From: Mycobacterium sp. ENV421
Lineage (GTDB): Bacteria > Actinomycetota > Actinomycetes > Mycobacteriales > Mycobacteriaceae
Length of the DNA: 64,000 nt
Assembly: GCF_002887815.1 (NCBI RefSeq)
Contig: NZ_PDHO01000012.1
Span: 1 to 64,000 of the forward strand
Direction of reading: 5' to 3'
Part shown: positions 27,630 through 39,073 of the stretch, piece by piece
Layout: each line of letters begins with the position of its first letter
How positions within the stretch are numbered: the first letter of the stretch is position 1
Position numbers and translations under genes: made by a program
Notes under the pieces: model-generated
Told to the model about the DNA's origin: nothing
Seen by the model: only the letters and a program-made list of their open reading frames with translations
Database searches by the model: none

Positions 27630-28427
27630 TCAACCCGTATCGCTGCCCGACGACGCGGCGTCGGTGAGCAGCTGGCGCAGCCGGTCCAGCGGGTCGCCGC
27701 CACCGAGCTGGTGTGGCGCCGACGGTGGCGCCCCGGGGCTGGGCAGCCGGTCAGGTGCGATGTCCGACAGTCCCTGGCCAGACGGCCCCAAAGCCGTTGG
27801 CGGCGTATCGGATTCGGCGGGAGCGACACCGACCGGGGGTGTGGGAGGCGGTGGCGGCGGTGGCGGTAGGGCTGCGTCGGCCTCCGGCGGTGGCGGAGCC
27901 GCCTGCAGATCAGCGATCTTCGAGTTCAACCGGGCCTCAGCACCCGCGCGGACCGTCCGCCGGTCGGGCTGCGGATCGTCGTTGCCGGCGAAACAGCCAG
28001 CGGGTGCCTCGGTGACGAGGCTCAGTGCGCTGCGATAGCGTTCCCCGGCTGCAGCGGTGCGGCCGGCAGTCGCCGCCACATCACCTTGCGTTTCTCGGAC
28101 CAGTTCGGAGTTCACCAGTACCGGGCACGACGGATCGTGGGCCATCGCGCGGCTGAACTCGGTGTCGGCGTCGGCGAGGCGGCCCTCCAGGACAGCCGAA
28201 GAACCGCGGGCGAACGGCGCTTTCGCGGGCTCGATCACATTCAGCACGCCGAGCGTGGTGGCATCGGAGTGCAGCGCAGCGCCGTCACCGCGCTGAAAAT
28301 GCGACACCGCCGAGTCGCCCACCAGGACAACCGACATCATCTTGATTGCCGCCACCACCGCCAGCAGCACCACCGGCGCGGACCACAGCAGCAGCCGCCG
28401 GCGCAACCGCAACCGCCCGGCCGTCAC
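27630..28427 (-). CDS. membrane-anchored TPR-like protein of the MoxR cluster
   Basis: This 265-residue protein starts at GTG 28427, overlapping the preceding VWA gene as GTGA. An Arg-rich N-terminus and one helix (LLLWSAPVVLLAVVAAIKMM) anchor it. Residues of about 45-160 are helical and TPR-like: FQRGDGAALHSDA, LEGRLADADTEFSRAMAHDP and AGERYRSALSL. The last ~80 residues are proline-rich, with a run of eight prolines. The position at the end of a MoxR-DUF58-VWA operon matches BatE/BatC-like TPR partners in other bacteria, but the sequence similarity is not strong. It probably faces the outside of the membrane. Confidence 0.72.
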   Translation of the reverse strand: MTAGRLRLRRRLLLWSAPVVLLAVVAAIKMMSVVLVGDSAVSHFQRGDGAALHSDATTLGVLNVIEPAKAPFARGSSAVLEGRLADADTEFSRAMAHDPSCPVLVNSELVRETQGDVAATAGRTAAAGERYRSALSLVTEAPAGCFAGNDDPQPDRRTVRAGAEARLNSKIADLQAAPPPPEADAALPPPPPPPPTPPVGVAPAESDTPPTALGPSGQGLSDIAPDRLPSPGAPPSAPHQLGGGDPLDRLRQLLTDAASSGSDTG

Positions 28428-29473
28428 CGCGCCCCCCGCCGCGATGTGCGGTTTCGCGAGAACGCCCGCACCGCCAGATAGATCTCGGGCAGCAGCAGGA
28501 CGGCGGACAGAAGTGCGAACAACCAGTACAGCTCGACGCGATCGGGAACCGGGGTGGACGACAACGACGCGGCCTCGGTGCCGCCGTCCGGTCGCAGGGC
28601 GGGTAGGTCGCGCGTCACCGGCTGAGCCGGGTCCCGATGTACGTACTGCACGCCGAGTTCGTCTGCAACGCGGCGTAATCGGCTCTCGTCGAGAGTGGAG
28701 ATCGCCGGGCCGCCGGAGCGGCCGTCAGACAGATACGTCACCGCACCGTCGACGTAGGCGCCCGGAATCGGTCCGCCCGCCGCGGTGCCGTAACCGAACA
28801 CCGCGCCGCCGGACACCCGGTCGCCGCCGTCGAAACTGCCCTGCGGTGTCGTCGACCCGCCGGCGCCCTCGCCGAGGTAGAACACCAGGTTCCGCGCGCC
28901 GGGGTATTGCTGGGCGGCCTGAATGAGTTGGTAGCGAAGCAGATTCGCCGCCGCCCCGGCGTTCACCTGAGCGGCGGCGTCCGGGGGCACGCTGACGTAC
29001 GGGGAGAGCCCCGCGATCGCCGCCTTGAGACTCCAGACGTCTTCGGACAGCGGCCAGTCGATTTCCGGGTCCGACGCGAATCCGATCATCGCGAACCGCG
29101 CCTTCGGGTAGGTGTCGACGATCGCCGCCATATCGGTGCGGATGCCGGACATCCGCGTGGCCCCGCCGTAGTCGGAGACCCGGGAGTCCACCGAGCGGTC
29201 GACGACGAAGAACACGTTGGTGTTTGCGCCCTGGCTGACGGCAGCCGCATCCCGATCGGGTTGGGGCTGGGTGGGCGACTCGATGCCTGGCCGCGCTGCT
29301 GCGACGACCAGCATCAGCATCGCCACTGTCGTTGCCCCCCAGCGCAACAGCACCGCGCGGCGATGCTCACCGGGGTGGGCCAGGACCGTCGACAGGGTGA
29401 CGGCCCGGGCGCCGACGATGACGGCGGCGAGTACCAGCAGTACGGCGATCGGCAGCACGGGATGCACGGTCAT
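28424..29473 (-). CDS. VWA-domain membrane protein (BatA/BatB-like)
   Basis: This 349-residue protein starts at ATG 29473, overlapping the upstream gene as ATGA. Two N-terminal helices (residues ~8-28 and ~45-65) and one C-terminal helix (LYWLFALLSAVLLLPEIYLA) frame a von Willebrand A domain. Its metal site begins VFFVVDRSVDSR, so the canonical DxSxS reads D-R-S-V-D, with Asp in the last place. Downstream KARFAMIGFASDPEIDWPL and NLVFYLGEGAG are typical of VWA strands. In MoxR systems these proteins are thought to be client-binding or complex-assembly components at the membrane. No client is known here. Confidence 0.85.
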   Translation of the reverse strand: MTVHPVLPIAVLLVLAAVIVGARAVTLSTVLAHPGEHRRAVLLRWGATTVAMLMLVVAAARPGIESPTQPQPDRDAAAVSQGANTNVFFVVDRSVDSRVSDYGGATRMSGIRTDMAAIVDTYPKARFAMIGFASDPEIDWPLSEDVWSLKAAIAGLSPYVSVPPDAAAQVNAGAAANLLRYQLIQAAQQYPGARNLVFYLGEGAGGSTTPQGSFDGGDRVSGGAVFGYGTAAGGPIPGAYVDGAVTYLSDGRSGGPAISTLDESRLRRVADELGVQYVHRDPAQPVTRDLPALRPDGGTEAASLSSTPVPDRVELYWLFALLSAVLLLPEIYLAVRAFSRNRTSRRGAR

Positions 29474-30468
29474 CGGCGCGCCACCACCAGGGCCACGCCC
29501 AGCAGGGCGGCGGCCGCCAACCCGGTGATGAGCAGCGGGCCGGGCTGGTCGGGCAGTTGTCCGCTGATTCGGGCACCGCCGGGTAGCACCACCGGCGCGG
29601 GATGGACGGCGATCGCCTGCAGATCATCGGGCAGGGTGGGATCCGATCCGCCCGGTCCCGCGGCGTGGTAGCGGAAGAACCGGCCGCCGGTGCGCCCGGC
29701 GAGTGCGTTGAGTTCGGTGTCACCGCGCTGGGCGGCATCACTGACGTCCACCCGGGATATGGCGTTCACCTGGATGCCGGCCTTGTCAGCCATGTCGGCC
29801 ACCTGTTGCTCGCTGAACAGGGTGCGTCCGTCACCGGTCCCGAATGTGCTGGGCCCCAGATAGATCAGTGACCGGCGATGAGCGGTGGGTTCGGTGCCGA
29901 AGCCCGCCATGCACAGTGCGAGGGTGTCCCGCAGGTTGGGCGCATAGTCGGTGTAGTTCACCGACTTGGCGAACTGCGCGGCCTGCTGCGGAGTCGGCGC
30001 GCCGTAGTCGCCGAGGCGCTGGGCGGCGTACTGGTAGTCACGGGTCAGCGGCAGCACCCGCACCGTCGGGGAGGTCAAGCCGATCCGCTGGACGTCGAAG
30101 GTCGTTGCCTGTCTGGCGAAGTGGTCGAGGAACTGCGCGGTGGTGCCGTCGGTGACCGGCGCTGCGACACACAACATCACGTCCTCGGGGTGCAGCGCGT
30201 CGAATTCCCGCCCTGACCCCGACGGCCGCGCCGCGGTCAACGCGGCGGTCAGGAACAGGACCACCAGCAGCGCGATAGTCGTTGCCGCCAGCGCGGTTTC
30301 GCGCCGCCGGATCCGGGCGTACTCGGGTAGTGCGGTCAGCCGGTCGACGTGGGCCAGCGGCCGCAGCGTCCGGTCGCCTTTCGCCGTCGGCAGAGTGAGG
30401 GCGAGCACCACGCAGACGGCCAGGCATGCCATCGCGGCCAGCGCAACGGGCCACCATCTCAGGTCCAC
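29470..30468 (-). CDS. membrane protein with VWA-like middle but no MIDAS motif
   Basis: This 332-residue protein starts at GTG 30468 (VDLRWWPVALAAMA). Helices at about 5-30 and 60-80 and near the C-terminus ([20 protein letters not shown]) give the same layout as the next gene. Between them the sequence DVMLCVAAPVTDGTTAQFLD replaces the expected DxSxS metal motif, while RSLIYLGPSTFGTGDGRTLF and GIQVNAISRVDVSD look like later VWA strands. So it is probably a degenerate VWA partner; this is inference from position and layout. It overlaps the genes on both sides by 4-10 bp. Confidence 0.75.
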   Translation of the reverse strand: MDLRWWPVALAAMACLAVCVVLALTLPTAKGDRTLRPLAHVDRLTALPEYARIRRRETALAATTIALLVVLFLTAALTAARPSGSGREFDALHPEDVMLCVAAPVTDGTTAQFLDHFARQATTFDVQRIGLTSPTVRVLPLTRDYQYAAQRLGDYGAPTPQQAAQFAKSVNYTDYAPNLRDTLALCMAGFGTEPTAHRRSLIYLGPSTFGTGDGRTLFSEQQVADMADKAGIQVNAISRVDVSDAAQRGDTELNALAGRTGGRFFRYHAAGPGGSDPTLPDDLQAIAVHPAPVVLPGGARISGQLPDQPGPLLITGLAAAALLGVALVVARR

Positions 30469-30932
30469 GACCGGATCAACTCCTCGGCCTGCGCGCCCAA
30501 CCGGTCGGGGTCGGCGTCGGTACCGGCGTCGAATCGGGCGTCGCGCAACGCCGCGATCAGCGGGGCGGCCGGCGCCAGCGTTCCCGCCGCGATCTCGTCG
30601 ACATGCAGATACTGCGCGCGCACACCGGTCGCCTGATGCAGGAAGCTGCGCACGGTGTGGCTCATCTGGTCGTAGGCCTGCGCATCGGACAACTCGCCGC
30701 GACCCCGCAGTTCGAGGATGTGGCGGATAGCGCCGGCAAAGCGCCGTCGCATCAGCCGGGCATGCAGGTCGCCGAGCGCGGGTAGCTCGCGAAGCCGGGT
30801 ACCTGGCAGGGTCACCACGAAAACTGCTGCATACCAGACGATCACGACCACGAGAAGGATGATCGCGAGCCACAGCCACCAGGACGAGTACGGCGTGGGG
30901 CCGCCGACGAAGCGCAACAGGTCACCCGGCAC
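30459..30932 (-). CDS. single-pass membrane protein of the MoxR cluster (DUF4381-like)
   Basis: This 157-residue protein starts at GTG 30932, inside the end of the DUF58 gene. One strong helix (SSWWLWLAIILLVVVIVWYA) follows a short outside segment, and the rest is a cytoplasmic helical domain: LHARLMRRRFAGAIRHILEL, SDAQAYDQMSHTVRSFLHQA and GVRAQYLHVDEI. A similar small protein with one helix often sits between DUF58 and VWA genes in MoxR operons, where it is named DUF4381. The exact family assignment is uncertain. It is coupled at both ends by short overlaps. Confidence 0.72.
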   Translation of the reverse strand: MPGDLLRFVGGPTPYSSWWLWLAIILLVVVIVWYAAVFVVTLPGTRLRELPALGDLHARLMRRRFAGAIRHILELRGRGELSDAQAYDQMSHTVRSFLHQATGVRAQYLHVDEIAAGTLAPAAPLIAALRDARFDAGTDADPDRLGAQAEELIRSWT

Positions 30933-31785
30933 GGGCGAACACCTCCGCCATAGCGGTGAGCCGCGACCGGATCTCGTCACGGCGTCCGATCGCGGTGAAC
31001 GGGATCGCGTGGGTGGTCAGGAACGCCTCGAGCCGCGCCCGCCGCCGCTGCTCGGCGCGCCGGTAGGCGGCCTCGACCCGCTTGCCCAACCGGGCCCGGC
31101 TGGGCACAACCGCGCCGGTGGCGACGTCGTAGCCGTCGCTGTCACCGCTGACCGCGGGCATGTCGGAAACAAAAGCCCACAGCATGTCGTGGCGGGCCGC
31201 CAGCCGGGCGGTGACCTCGTCCAGGCCGGCGGTCACATCAGGTTCGTCAGACACCACGACCACCAACATTCGGCGGCGGTAATGCGTTGCCACATAGCGT
31301 AATTGGTCTTCGATACTGCTCTGTCCCGGGCGGTTCGCGGTGTGCCGGTAGAAGTGGTCGAGCATGCTCTCGATATGCGTCTCGCCGCGGCCGGCCCGGA
31401 TGCTCACACACCCCCTGGAGTCCCCGTACACCATCCCGATCTCGTCCGAGCGGCCCAGCGTGATCAACCCGAACGCACCCAGGATCGCCTCGGCCACATC
31501 GCGTTTGGTTTCACCGCCGGCAGCCAATGCGGTCATGTTCCGGCCCGCGTCGGCAACCAGCAGGATCTTGTGATGCTTCTCCGACACGAAGCGCTTGATC
31601 AGCACCGTGCCCGAACGCGCGGTGGCCTTCCAGTCGATATCGCGGACGTCGTCGCCCGGCACATACGGCCGCAGGTCGTCGAACTCCATGCTGCGGGTGT
31701 GCAGCAACGCGTAGCGGCCGCCTTCCAGGAGCCCGCGGCTGTCGGAGCCGAAGAATCGCTTGGCCCGGTTGAGATGTTGACCCAT
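30922..31785 (-). CDS. DUF58 domain protein
   Basis: This 287-residue soluble protein starts at ATG 31785, 3 bp after the moxR stop. The DUF58 signature LRPYVPGDDVRDIDWKATAR is at about residues 38-57, followed by LIKRFVSEKHHKILLVADAG, a VWA-like strand, and RRMLVVVVSDEPDVTAGLDE. DUF58 proteins almost always accompany MoxR ATPases and are thought to link the AAA+ ring to VWA partners. The C-terminal 70 residues are Arg-rich and helical. It has normal length and lies in a tight operon with the membrane components. Confidence 0.92.
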   Translation of the reverse strand: MGQHLNRAKRFFGSDSRGLLEGGRYALLHTRSMEFDDLRPYVPGDDVRDIDWKATARSGTVLIKRFVSEKHHKILLVADAGRNMTALAAGGETKRDVAEAILGAFGLITLGRSDEIGMVYGDSRGCVSIRAGRGETHIESMLDHFYRHTANRPGQSSIEDQLRYVATHYRRRMLVVVVSDEPDVTAGLDEVTARLAARHDMLWAFVSDMPAVSGDSDGYDVATGAVVPSRARLGKRVEAAYRRAEQRRRARLEAFLTTHAIPFTAIGRRDEIRSRLTAMAEVFARAG

Positions 31786-31788
31786 GCC

Positions 31789-32790
31789 TTAGGGCACTCG
31801 GACCGCGTGCAGGATCGCGTCGATCACCGTATCGGAGGTGACGCCGGTGGCCGCCGCCTCGAAGCCGAGGATCAGCCGGTGCCGCAGGATGCGGTGGGCG
31901 AGCTTGGCGATGTCGTCGGGGATGACGTGGCTGCGCCCGGACAGCACCGCCAGCGCACGGGCGGCCCGGCAGAACGAGATCGTGGCACGCGGACTGGCGC
32001 CGTACTCGACGAGTCTGGCCAGCTTGGGCTCCAGATACACCTGCGGATTGCGGCTGACAGCGACCAGTTCACTGGCATAGCGCATCAGCGCCGGATCCAT
32101 CTGCACTCCGCGCACCACCCGCTGCAGTGCGCGGATGTCGTCGAGGCCGACCACCGCGCCGCGGCGCCGGTCCTTGTCGAACAGGCCGGCGTCCATCCGG
32201 TGGATCATCTCGACCTCTTCGGCCACCGACGGATAGGCCACGACGTCCTTGAGCATGAACCGGTCGGTCTGGGCCTCCGACAGCGGATAGGTGCCCTCCT
32301 GATCGACGGGGTTCTGGGTGGCGACCACCAGGAACGGCTCGTCGATCGGGTAGACGGTGCCCGCAATCGTGGTCTGGCGTTCCTCCATCGCCTCCAGCAT
32401 CGCGCTCTGGGTCTTGGCGCTGGACCGGTTGATCTCGTCGAGCAACACGATGTTGGTGTGCACCGGGCCCAGCTGGGTGACGAACCGGTTGGTCGCGGCC
32501 TCGTACACCTGGGTGCCGATGATGTCGCTGGGCAGCAGGTCCGGGGTGCACTGAATGCGGTGGAATCCGCCGTGGATGGATTCGGCAACCACCCGGGCGG
32601 CGGTGGTCTTGGCCAGCCCGGGCACGCTCTCGATCAGGACGTGGCCGCCGGCGGCAAGCCCGATGAGCAGCGATTCCCGCAGGTTGTCCTGGCCGACCAC
32701 GGTCGCGGAAAAGGCGGCTGATACCGCATCCACGGTGCGCCGGGCCTGGTCGAGGGAACGTGGGTCAGTCTGCAGTCGAGCGGTGGTCAT
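31789..32790 (-). CDS. MoxR-family AAA+ ATPase
   Basis: This 333-residue protein starts at ATG 32790, with AAAGGA upstream. Walker A is the MoxR form ESVPGLAKTTAARVVAES, with Ala before Lys-Thr. Walker B is NIVLLDEINRSSAKTQSA, followed by MLEAMEERQTTIAGTVYPI, VVATQNPVDQEGTYPLSEAQ and DRFMLKDVVAYPS. MoxR ATPases act as chaperones that assemble or activate partner complexes, usually with DUF58 and VWA proteins, all present here. It is probably the second gene of the operon after the small membrane protein at 32807-33139. Confidence 0.95.
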   Translation of the reverse strand: MTTARLQTDPRSLDQARRTVDAVSAAFSATVVGQDNLRESLLIGLAAGGHVLIESVPGLAKTTAARVVAESIHGGFHRIQCTPDLLPSDIIGTQVYEAATNRFVTQLGPVHTNIVLLDEINRSSAKTQSAMLEAMEERQTTIAGTVYPIDEPFLVVATQNPVDQEGTYPLSEAQTDRFMLKDVVAYPSVAEEVEMIHRMDAGLFDKDRRRGAVVGLDDIRALQRVVRGVQMDPALMRYASELVAVSRNPQVYLEPKLARLVEYGASPRATISFCRAARALAVLSGRSHVIPDDIAKLAHRILRHRLILGFEAAATGVTSDTVIDAILHAVRVP

Positions 32791-32806
32791 CGAGTCCTTT
32801 CACCGA

Positions 32807-33139
32807 CTAGGCGATTCGGGTGTCGTCATCCACCGGGGTCGGAAGGGGATCGCCGAACGGGAAGTCGTAGTCACCGTATTCATCCCCTTCTTGGTCGGGC
32901 TCCGTTACGTCGTCTGCATCGCCGTCGGTGATGTCGGGAGCGAAATTCTCCGGCACCAACACATGCACGACGCCGGTCGACTCCTCGCTGCTCTGCTCCC
33001 GGCGGACGTCCGCGGCGACCAGCCCCAGGCCGGCCAACGCCAACACGATCACCCCGGTTGCGGCCCAGACGCTGCCGCTGATCAATGCCACCAGGAACAT
33101 CACGGAGCCTGCTGCGGCGACGATGACCGCGTTGCGCAT
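32807..33139 (-). CDS. small membrane protein with acidic C-terminal tail
   Basis: This 110-residue protein starts at ATG 33139, with GGGAGGA upstream. Two hydrophobic helices (about residues 3-27 and 29-45) are followed by a strongly acidic tail: DITDGDADDVTEPDQEGDEY and DYDFPFGDPLPTPVDD. I do not recognise a family. It lies 16 bp upstream of moxR and is transcribed in the same direction, so it probably starts the MoxR operon. It is divergent from aroC, with a 104-bp promoter region between them. Confidence 0.7.
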   Translation of the reverse strand: MRNAVIVAAAGSVMFLVALISGSVWAATGVIVLALAGLGLVAADVRREQSSEESTGVVHVLVPENFAPDITDGDADDVTEPDQEGDEYGDYDFPFGDPLPTPVDDDTRIA

Positions 33140-33206
33140 GATGTCCTCCCGAAGGACGGGTTACCCGCTGTTCGCATGGCGAACACCCTGGCGGTGGGAA
33201 AGCAGA

Positions 33207-33236
33207 TTGGGTCTGCCGTGACCGACGTGGGAAGAT
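33207..33236 (+). promoter_or_regulatory. aroC promoter: TTGGGT - 18 bp - GAAGAT
   Basis: The -35 TTGGGT (33207-33212) and -10 GAAGAT (33231-33236) are 18 bp apart. GTG 33244 follows after 7 bases. There is no Shine-Dalgarno, so aroC mRNA is probably leaderless, which supports the GTG start over ATG 33235. Confidence 0.5.
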
Positions 33237-33243
33237 GGGACGC

Positions 33244-34461
33244 GTGTTGCGATGGACGACCGCCGGTGAATCTCACGGCCGCGCGCTGGTAGCCGTGGTC
33301 GAAGGCATGGTCGCCGGTGTCGGCGTGACCTCGACCGACATCGCCGATCAGTTGGCCCGCCGGCGCCTGGGCTACGGCCGCGGCGCCCGGATGAAGTTCG
33401 AACAGGACCAGGTCACCGTGCTGGCCGGAGTGCGCCACGGCGAGACGCTGGGCGGCCCGATCGCCATCGAGATCGGCAACACCGAGTGGCCGAAGTGGGA
33501 AACCGTGATGGCGTCCGACCCGGTCGCGGCCGACGAGCTGGATGTGGCACGCAATGCGCCGCTGACCCGCCCCCGGCCCGGTCACGCCGACTTCGCGGGC
33601 ATGCTCAAGTACGGCTTCGACGACGCCCGCCCGGTCCTGGAGCGGGCCAGCGCCCGCGAAACCGCCGCCCGCGTCGCGGCGGGCACCCTGGCCCGGTCCT
33701 TCTTGCGGCAGGCCCTCGGCGTCGAGGTGCTCTCACACGTCATCTCGATCGGGGCGTCGGCTCCGTACGACGGACCGCCGCCGGCCGCCGGCGACCTGGA
33801 CCGCATCGACGAGAGCCCGGTGCGCGCCTCCGACAAGGACGCCGAAGCCGACATGATCGCCCAGATCGAGGCCGCCAAACGCGACGGCGACACCCTGGGC
33901 GGCGTCGTCGAGGTCGTCGTGCACGGCCTGCCGATCGGGCTCGGCTCGTTCACCAGCGGTGAGAACCGGCTGGACAGCCAGCTCGCGGCCGCGGTGATGG
34001 GGATCCAGGCCATCAAGGGTGTCGAGATCGGCGACGGCTTCGAGACGGCGCGCCGCCGCGGCAGTCAGGCCCACGACGAGATGTTCCCCGGCCCCGACGG
34101 TGTGGTCCGCTCGACGAACCGGGCCGGCGGCTTGGAAGGCGGCATGACCAATGGCCTGCCGCTGCGGGTGCGCGCGGCGATGAAGCCGATTTCCACGGTG
34201 CCCCGGGCGCTGGCCACCGTCGACATGGCCACCGGCGACGAGGCCGTTGCGATCCACCAGCGTTCCGACGTGTGCGCGGTGCCCGCCGCCGCCGTGGTCG
34301 TCGAGACCATGGTCGCCCTGGTCCTGGCGCGTGCGGTGCTGGAGAAGTTCGGTGGTGACTCGCTTCAGGAGACCCGCCGCAACGTCGAGGGCTACCTCCG
34401 GGCTGTGGCTGAGCGGATGCCCGCGCAGACGCAAGATTCGCCTGTGCGGGCGTCGGGATAG
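33244..34461 (+). CDS. aroC: chorismate synthase
   Basis: This 405-residue enzyme starts at GTG 33244 ([20 protein letters not shown]), the usual mycobacterial N-terminus; ATG 33235 is three codons upstream. It converts EPSP to chorismate with reduced FMN. Signatures are [66 protein letters not shown] and SGGMTNG-like [18 protein letters not shown]. It heads the cluster aroC-aroK-aroB-aroQ, with 4-bp gaps or overlaps. In M. tuberculosis the same gene is called aroF (Rv2540c). Confidence 0.97.
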   Translation: MLRWTTAGESHGRALVAVVEGMVAGVGVTSTDIADQLARRRLGYGRGARMKFEQDQVTVLAGVRHGETLGGPIAIEIGNTEWPKWETVMASDPVAADELDVARNAPLTRPRPGHADFAGMLKYGFDDARPVLERASARETAARVAAGTLARSFLRQALGVEVLSHVISIGASAPYDGPPPAAGDLDRIDESPVRASDKDAEADMIAQIEAAKRDGDTLGGVVEVVVHGLPIGLGSFTSGENRLDSQLAAAVMGIQAIKGVEIGDGFETARRRGSQAHDEMFPGPDGVVRSTNRAGGLEGGMTNGLPLRVRAAMKPISTVPRALATVDMATGDEAVAIHQRSDVCAVPAAAVVVETMVALVLARAVLEKFGGDSLQETRRNVEGYLRAVAERMPAQTQDSPVRASG

Positions 34462-34465
34462 CACG

Positions 34466-36655
<2,190 letters not shown>

Positions 36656-36659
<4 letters not shown>

Positions 36660-37534
36660 ACAACCGGCTGGTGCTGGGCCAGGCCCGCGTCACACGCGTG
36701 GTCGAAACTCAGGTCCAGATGCGGACATCGCTGTTCGCCGACACCCCGGCGCAGGCCTGGGACGACAACGCCGATCTGCTGGAGCCGCACTTCTGGGATG
36801 GTGGCGGGCAGCAGTGGCGCATCGCGATGCAGTCCTGGGTGGTGGAGGTCGACGGTCTGATCGTTGTGGTCGACACCGGGGTCGGCAACGATCGCGACCG
36901 GCCGCACATGCCGCCCCTGGACCATCTCTCGACCGACTTCCTCGCCGCATTCACCGCGGCCGGCTTCGACCCGGCCGACGTCGACATCGTGGTCAACACC
37001 CACCTGCACACCGATCATGTCGGCTGGAACACCCAGCTGGTCGACGGTCGCTGGGTACCGACATTCCCCAACGCCCGCTACGTGATGCCCGAAGCCGACT
37101 ACCGCTTCTTCGGTCCCGGGGGAGACGGCGAGAACGACGGCATGCGAACGGTGTTGGCCGACAGCGTGATTCCGGTGACCGATCAGATCCAGCTGTGGTC
37201 GGACGACCTGAAGCTCAGCGACTCGCTGCGACTGCGCCCGGCCGCCGGACACACGCCTGGATCCTCGGTGCTGTGGCTCGACGCGGGCAGCCCCGCCGTA
37301 TTCGTCGGCGACCTCACACACTGCCCGATCCAGATCCGCAGGCCCGACGACGCGTGCGCGTTCGACGTCGACCCGGCCGCGGCCCGCGGCACCCGGCGTC
37401 GGGTGTTCGCCGAGGCCGCGCAGGCGCACGCGACACTCTTCCCCGCGCACTACCCCGGGCACGGGGGACCGGTGCTGGTCGAACGCGGTCAGGGGTTCGA
37501 CGTCGACGGATGGGCGCCGATCGACCCGATCTAG
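36656..37534 (+). CDS. MBL-fold metallo-hydrolase
   Basis: This 292-residue protein starts at GTG 36656, overlapping the aroQ stop (GTGA). Zinc ligands are visible in [16 protein letters not shown] (HxHxDH), [22 protein letters not shown] and [10 protein letters not shown]. These match the AHL-lactonase/PNGM-type MBL family with two metals. Being coupled to the aro operon, it may help clear a side product, but this is only a guess from position. No signal peptide is seen. It ends 4 bp into the convergent membrane protein gene. Confidence 0.85.
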
Positions 37535-38406
37535 CGACCGCGGCGAATGCGCTGCTCGTCGGTGCTCGCCACCGAGTTGCAGATCGCCGCTGTGAGCAGT
37601 GACGGCACTACGTAGGTCAGAACCAGGACGAAGATGACGACCGCCATGTTTGGCGTGGTCAGCCAGTCCTTCGGGAAGCGGTTGATGCTCATCGTCAGCC
37701 AGGCCCCGACGATCGCAAGAAGCGTCATCCCGACGGTGGCGAACCTGATCGAACGCAAACTCAGCCGCGTCGGCTCCTCGACGTCGAGCAGCGATTTGCG
37801 CAGTGCCCTGGTTCGTACCCGGACGAGCCAGAAGTCGATCACGATGATGACGGCCGCCGAAACGGTGATCAGCCCCACCACCCACAGCGGCGGTCGCTCG
37901 CCGTACATGAAGTGCAGATAGTCGATGGATGTTTCGCTGAGCACCAGCGTCATGGCCATCGCCGATGCGAACGTCAGCCAGCCCCCGAGGTCGGCCAGGA
38001 AGCAGTAGGAACTGACGTCCTCGGGTTCTTCTTCGGCCGATCGGCTGACCGCATGACTGGCCAGCATCCAGCCCAGGCCGCCGAACAATGCCGTTGCGCC
38101 CGCTGCCAGCATGCCGGTCAACACGGCTCCCTGCGTCCAGACGATCGCGCAGATGCCGCGTCGGTCGCCGTCGTCGGGGACCACGGCGCCGGTGATGATG
38201 CTGAACAGGTAGCTGTCGAGCATCAGGATGAGCACTGCGGCGGAGAAGAGCGCGATGGTGTGGACCGACTCGCGGTTTTTGCGGTCGAACAAGAGCGCGA
38301 TGGCGGTGATCAGAAATCCGCCGAGCACACCGGCCAGTTGCGAGATCGACGCCGCCGACGTGATCATGCTCCACTGGTCGGAGCTACACGACTGATCCGG
38401 ATTCAT
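37531..38406 (-). CDS. multi-pass membrane protein, function unknown
   Basis: This 291-residue protein starts at ATG 38406. About seven to eight hydrophobic segments can be drawn, for example LAGVLGGFLITAIALLF, TIALFSAAVLILMLDSYLF, LTGMLAAGATALFGGLGWML, VVGLITVSAAVIIVIDFWLV and NMAVVIFVLVLTYVVPSLL. Charged loops include DRKNRESVH and SRSAEEEPEDVSS. I do not recognise a family. It lies 24 bp downstream of the B-4DMT gene on the same strand and may be co-transcribed with it. Confidence 0.7.
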   Translation of the reverse strand: MNPDQSCSSDQWSMITSAASISQLAGVLGGFLITAIALLFDRKNRESVHTIALFSAAVLILMLDSYLFSIITGAVVPDDGDRRGICAIVWTQGAVLTGMLAAGATALFGGLGWMLASHAVSRSAEEEPEDVSSYCFLADLGGWLTFASAMAMTLVLSETSIDYLHFMYGERPPLWVVGLITVSAAVIIVIDFWLVRVRTRALRKSLLDVEEPTRLSLRSIRFATVGMTLLAIVGAWLTMSINRFPKDWLTTPNMAVVIFVLVLTYVVPSLLTAAICNSVASTDEQRIRRGR

Positions 38407-38430
38407 GGGGCGCCCCCGGCGCGGTACGGG

Positions 38431-39048
38431 TCAGGACTTGTCGGACTTGCCCGTCATGTCGATCTGCTCGGTCGGCTCGTCGCGCTCGGCGGTGGCCACC
38501 GCCGAGGTGTGCGCCTCGGTGGCCGCGGACTCCTGGTTGAGACCGGCGATCGGCCCGGTCCGGTCCTCGGTCTCGACGGCGTCGAACACGTCGTGCGCCT
38601 CGCCGTAACGGCGGCGCGGTTCGTCGGGACGCTTGCGGTCGACCAGGAAACGCCCGATCGCGACGGCGGCGATGGCCGGCACGAACACCATCAGCGCGGT
38701 GAACGCCGCGAAGGTGGTGACCTCACTGATCAAGCCCTCGGCGTAGACGTTCTTGTAGAACAGCGAGACGATCCAGGTGACCAGGCCGCTCAGGATGCCG
38801 GCGACCAGTCCGGCCAGCAGCCAGGTCATCGCCAGATCGCGGCGACGGTCCGGGTCAGGGTTGTCGTTGGCGTCGCCGCGGCCGTCGATCAGACCCCACA
38901 GGAATGCCGCGATCCCGAACACCACGACCAGCACGATGCTGATCAGTCCCGCCTTGGTTTCGTAGATGTTGATCAGCGTGCCTTGCACGAGACGGACGAT
39001 CACCATGCCGGCAGCGAACGCCAGGCCGCGCAACAACCACGTAGTCAT
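38431..39048 (-). CDS. B-4DMT family transporter-like membrane protein (Rv2536-like)
   Basis: This 205-residue protein starts at ATG 39048. Four transmembrane helices occupy residues 1-130: LLRGLAFAAGMVIVRLVQG, ISIVLVVVFGIAAFLWGLID, MTWLLAGLVAGILSGLVTWI and FAAFTALMVFVPAIAAVAIG. The last ~70 residues are a hydrophilic acidic tail. The placement next to pepQ is the same as Rv2536 in M. tuberculosis. The transported substrate, if any, is unknown. A TACGCT hexamer 8 bases upstream suggests a leaderless start, back-to-back with the pepQ promoter. Confidence 0.85.
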   Translation of the reverse strand: MTTWLLRGLAFAAGMVIVRLVQGTLINIYETKAGLISIVLVVVFGIAAFLWGLIDGRGDANDNPDPDRRRDLAMTWLLAGLVAGILSGLVTWIVSLFYKNVYAEGLISEVTTFAAFTALMVFVPAIAAVAIGRFLVDRKRPDEPRRRYGEAHDVFDAVETEDRTGPIAGLNQESAATEAHTSAVATAERDEPTEQIDMTGKSDKS

Positions 39049-39056
39049 GAGGGACC

Positions 39057-39073
39057 AGCGTAGCGAGTACCGT
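39057..39073. promoter_or_regulatory. back-to-back -10 hexamers for B-4DMT and pepQ
   Basis: TACGCT on the minus strand (39057-39062) lies 8 bases before ATG 39048. TACCGT on the plus strand (39068-39073) lies 8 bases before GTG 39082. The two -10 elements are 5 bp apart, so RNA polymerase would compete for this 33-bp gap and both mRNAs would be nearly leaderless. Confidence 0.5.
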
